Positions 61,580-64,000 of a stretch of DNA of 64,000 nt are shown piece by piece. The stretch covers positions 34,003 through 98,002 of the forward strand of contig CAYZTA010000016.1 of assembly GCA_964481145.1 (NCBI GenBank), written 5' to 3'. Numbering within the stretch: the first letter of the stretch is position 1; the number at the start of each line of letters is the position of its first letter. The stretch comes from Sandaracinus sp964481145 (lineage in GTDB: Bacteria; Myxococcota_A; Polyangia; Polyangiales; Sandaracinaceae). The notes beneath the pieces were generated by a model that was not told the origin of the DNA, made no database searches, and saw nothing but the letters and a program-made list of their open reading frames with translations. A program made the position numbers and the translations under genes.

Positions 61580-62356
61580 ATGCAAGGAATACGACTGACG
61601 CTTGCATACGACGGCGCCGATTTCGCGGGTTGGGCGAGACAGCCGGGGCAACGCACGGTTCAGGGAACGGTCGAAGATGCGATCGCGACGATGAACGGTG
61701 CGCCCGTCGATCTCCGCGCCGCGTCTCGTACCGATGCAGGTGTGCATGCGCTCGGACAGGTGGTGGCCTTCGATGCATCGCGCGAGATCCCGGAGCTCGG
61801 TTGGCTGCATGGACTGAACTCGGCGCTTCCTGATGACGTCGTCGTCAAGAGCAGCGTCGCGTGTGCGGTGGGGTACAACCCACGCTTCGATACCATCGGC
61901 AAAACGTATCGTTATCTGGTGCTTCGAGGACGAATCCGAGACCCACTTTTGCGAAAGGCGAGTTGGTACCTCGGGCAACGCAAAGATGGCCGTGAGCTCG
62001 ATCTCGGAGCGATGCGTGAGGCCGCTGCCTCACTGATGGGAACCCACGATTTCCAAGCGTTTCGTGCTGCCGATGACGATCGTGAGAACACTGTACGCAC
62101 CCTCTCCCGCATCGAGCTCGAAGATGGGTGGGCGGGTGAACCGCGTCTCTTGGCATTCGAAGTCGACGGCAACGCGTTCATGAAGAACATGGTCCGCATC
62201 ATCGTAGGGACCCTGATCGCAGTAGGACGCGGAACCCTCGACACACAGGATGTTCAGACCTTGCTCAGTCCGCAGGGGCGTCGCGAACATGCGGGCCCCA
62301 CGGCGCCTTCCTTCGGTCTCACATTGGTCACCACCCGCCTCGGTCGCTTCGGGTGA
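61580..62356 (+). CDS. truA: tRNA pseudouridine(38-40) synthase
   Basis: 258 residues from ATG 61580 (a TTG at 61574 is the alternative). Catalytic aspartate D52 in RAASRTDAGVHALGQ. The fold is otherwise standard: IRLTLAYDGADFAGWARQ at the start, NPRFDTIGKTYRYLV, and FEVDGNAFMKNMVRIIVGTL near the C-terminus. Modifies the anticodon stem of many tRNAs. Its stop overlaps the start of the following channel-like gene by four bases. Confidence 0.97.
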   Translation: MQGIRLTLAYDGADFAGWARQPGQRTVQGTVEDAIATMNGAPVDLRAASRTDAGVHALGQVVAFDASREIPELGWLHGLNSALPDDVVVKSSVACAVGYNPRFDTIGKTYRYLVLRGRIRDPLLRKASWYLGQRKDGRELDLGAMREAAASLMGTHDFQAFRAADDDRENTVRTLSRIELEDGWAGEPRLLAFEVDGNAFMKNMVRIIVGTLIAVGRGTLDTQDVQTLLSPQGRREHAGPTAPSFGLTLVTTRLGRFG

Positions 62357-63807
62357 CAAACCAAGACGACGCATCCGCATCCGCACCTCCGAGCACGACA
62401 GCTGCGCTGCGCGCGACGCTCGATCGGACATTGCACCAGCCGACGACCGAGCTGGCGTTGGTGGCGCTCATCCTCACGTCCGTCGCGCTCCTCGTGGCCG
62501 AGGCCATCTTCGACGAGGATCCGAGTGTCGTCCGTGTGCTCGTCGTGACGGGCGACATCATCACGGGCATCTTCGTCCTCGAGCTCTCTGCGCGCTTTTG
62601 GATTGCACCGAAGAAGACTCGCTTCTTGCGTCGCTACTGGCTCGACATCCTCTCGGTGCTCCCGCTCGTGCGGCCGCTGCGCCTCTTCCGCGTGCTGATG
62701 TTGATGCGCCTCTTCCGCGCGGGGGTGCTGCTCAACCGGCGGCTCTCGATCTTTCAGGGGCTCGTGCGTGGAGCCATGCCCGAGCTCACGCTGCTCGGCA
62801 CGCTCTCGTCGATCCTCGTGCTCGCGGCCGCGGTGACGCTCTACTTCGCAGAGCACGCGACCAACCCGAGCTTCGCGCGGTTCCGGGACAGCCTCTGGTT
62901 CAGTGTGCTCAGTTTGATCGGCGGCGAACCGATCGGTGGCGAGCCTGTGAGCGACATCGGACGCGTCGCGACGATGGCGTTGATGCTCGGCGGCCTGACG
63001 GTGTTCGGCGTGTTCGTCGGCACGGTCTCGGCGGGCATGGTCGCGCGCGTCTCGAAACGAATGGGGATGCCTGAGATGGATATCGATGAGCTCAACGGAC
63101 ACGTGCTCGTATGTGGATGGAACTCCTCTGGATCCACGTTGCTCGAAGAGCTCTTCTTCGATCCTCACGCGGAGCCGCGACCGGTCGTGATCATCACCGA
63201 GGCGAGCGATTTGCCGGTCGAGATCAGCACATCTCGTGTGCGGCGAGAGCTCCTCTATCACGTCAGCGGCGACTACACGCGCATCGAGGTGCTCGAGCGC
63301 GCGGCGATCCGTCGGGCGAGCGTGGCGATCTTGCTCTCCGATCAGACCGTGGCGTCTCGGTCCGATCAAGATCGCGACGCGCGCACCGTGCTCGCGGGCC
63401 TCACCATCGAGCGGCTCGCGCGCGGCATCTTCACTTGTGCGCAGCTCAACGATCGTCAGAACGAGTCACTCTTGCGAATGGCCGGTGTCGAAGAGATCGT
63501 CGTCACCCGCGAGTACGCAGGCTTCATCTTGGGCTCTGCGAGCCGCACCCTCGGACTCGTCACCGTGCTCGACGATGTGCTGAGCGCCCGCGAAGGCAAC
63601 ACGTTCTTGAAAGTTCCACTTCCTGCGGCGCTCGACGCGCGCACCGTGAGCGAGCTCCACACCCTCTTGGCTCGAGATCATGCTGCCATCCTCGTCGCCG
63701 CCGAAATCGGTCCCGACGCACGCCTCGAGGTCAATCCACCAGCTGAAACGCGCATCGCCGCCGGCGCCCAGCTCGTCGTCATCGCCGCGAGCCCTCCCCG
63801 CTGGTAG
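62353..63807 (+). CDS. ion-channel-like membrane protein with RCK/TrkA-N domains and atypical filter
   Basis: 484 residues, GTG in the GTGA overlap with truA. The N-terminal ~230 residues follow the voltage-gated channel layout: IFVLELSARFWIAPKK, then an S4-like helix with spaced arginines (LVRPLRLFRVLMLMRLFRAG), then a pore pair. Where K+ channels have TVGYG this protein has SVLSLIGGEPIGGEPVSDIGR, without the canonical filter. From ~240 on there are one or two RCK domains (GHVLVCGWNSSGSTLLEELF; VEEIVVTREYAGFILG) and a C-terminal TrkA-C-like unit. It may conduct another ion or act as a sensor. No neighbour suggests the ligand. Confidence 0.8.
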   Translation: MTNQDDASASAPPSTTAALRATLDRTLHQPTTELALVALILTSVALLVAEAIFDEDPSVVRVLVVTGDIITGIFVLELSARFWIAPKKTRFLRRYWLDILSVLPLVRPLRLFRVLMLMRLFRAGVLLNRRLSIFQGLVRGAMPELTLLGTLSSILVLAAAVTLYFAEHATNPSFARFRDSLWFSVLSLIGGEPIGGEPVSDIGRVATMALMLGGLTVFGVFVGTVSAGMVARVSKRMGMPEMDIDELNGHVLVCGWNSSGSTLLEELFFDPHAEPRPVVIITEASDLPVEISTSRVRRELLYHVSGDYTRIEVLERAAIRRASVAILLSDQTVASRSDQDRDARTVLAGLTIERLARGIFTCAQLNDRQNESLLRMAGVEEIVVTREYAGFILGSASRTLGLVTVLDDVLSAREGNTFLKVPLPAALDARTVSELHTLLARDHAAILVAAEIGPDARLEVNPPAETRIAAGAQLVVIAASPPRW

Positions 63808-64000
63808 GAGCTCGTTCACCACAGAGTGATGAGAGATGTGTGCTCGAATTGCTCGCCCCAGCGATCCATCCGTCGCGTTCGCAACCGTAGTTTCAACACT
63901 GGAACCAGCGCGGACGAAAAGTCGTCAACAGGCTCGATCGGAGCAACGGGTGGTGTAAAGAAATCGGTGTCTGAGCTCCGATCCTGCGAAAAGAGGGATG

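Overview
The window is about 60% G+C, with dense, mostly long genes on both strands. Gene content points to a member of the Myxococcota (myxobacteria in the broad sense). The indicators are Hanks-type kinases including one fused to a myxobacterial C-terminal domain, many lipoproteins and Asp-Ala-Gly-rich FG-GAP proteins, a surface protein with a MYXO-CTERM-like tail, an archaeal/eukaryal-like IleS and tRNA genes without encoded CCA. The exact order cannot be fixed from sequence alone.

Layout. 1-4901 (minus): a chain running from a cache-like lipoprotein through a thioredoxin-fold protein, lspA and lgt to the 5' two-thirds of ileS. 4994-7818 (plus): a pseudokinase/active kinase pair with overlapping genes. 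A palindromic MITE-like element (7819-7972) then precedes leuS. 10.7-15.7 kb is the main accessory island. It holds a deleted AAA-ATPase relic, a cysteine-rich lipoprotein, a cluster of small palindromes, a helical protein of unknown function, a flavoprotein-like relic, and an intact ATPase + HNH nuclease operon that resembles Septu/PtuAB-type defence modules. 15.7-28.5 kb: a phosphatase-synthase trehalose enzyme in unusual domain order; a three-gene cassette of sulfotransferase, glycosyltransferase-sulfotransferase fusion and ABC exporter; Kup; an AT-hook/winged-helix protein; a Wzz protein with a dead tyrosine-kinase-like domain; and a 1-Cys peroxiredoxin.

28.5-46 kb: YhhQ, TerC, ndk, a TCA-cycle cluster (icd-mdh-sucC-sucD) closed by a strong terminator, a Xer recombinase, a TonB-like protein, FG-GAP and lipoproteins, efp-epmA, a TPR protein with cutA, a patatin and a glutamine amidotransferase-like protein lacking the catalytic cysteine. 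46-64 kb: a large periplasmic/beta-barrel protein, enoyl-CoA hydratase, MATE pump, lipoproteins, a Sua5/YciO protein, a macro-domain-like protein, apaG, mpg, two tRNAs (Glu-CTC, Gln-CTG), a Nudix hydrolase, a TolC-type protein, asd, an envelope protein pair, truA and a channel-like RCK protein.

Most of the window is ordinary housekeeping and envelope biology. The best candidates for something undescribed are the ATPase/HNH island with its relics and palindrome cluster, the sulfotransferase/exporter cassette, and several enzyme-fold proteins that have lost catalytic residues (pseudokinase, pseudo-BY-kinase, Cys-less amidotransferase). No CRISPR array, complete transposase, prophage or reverse transcriptase was seen.
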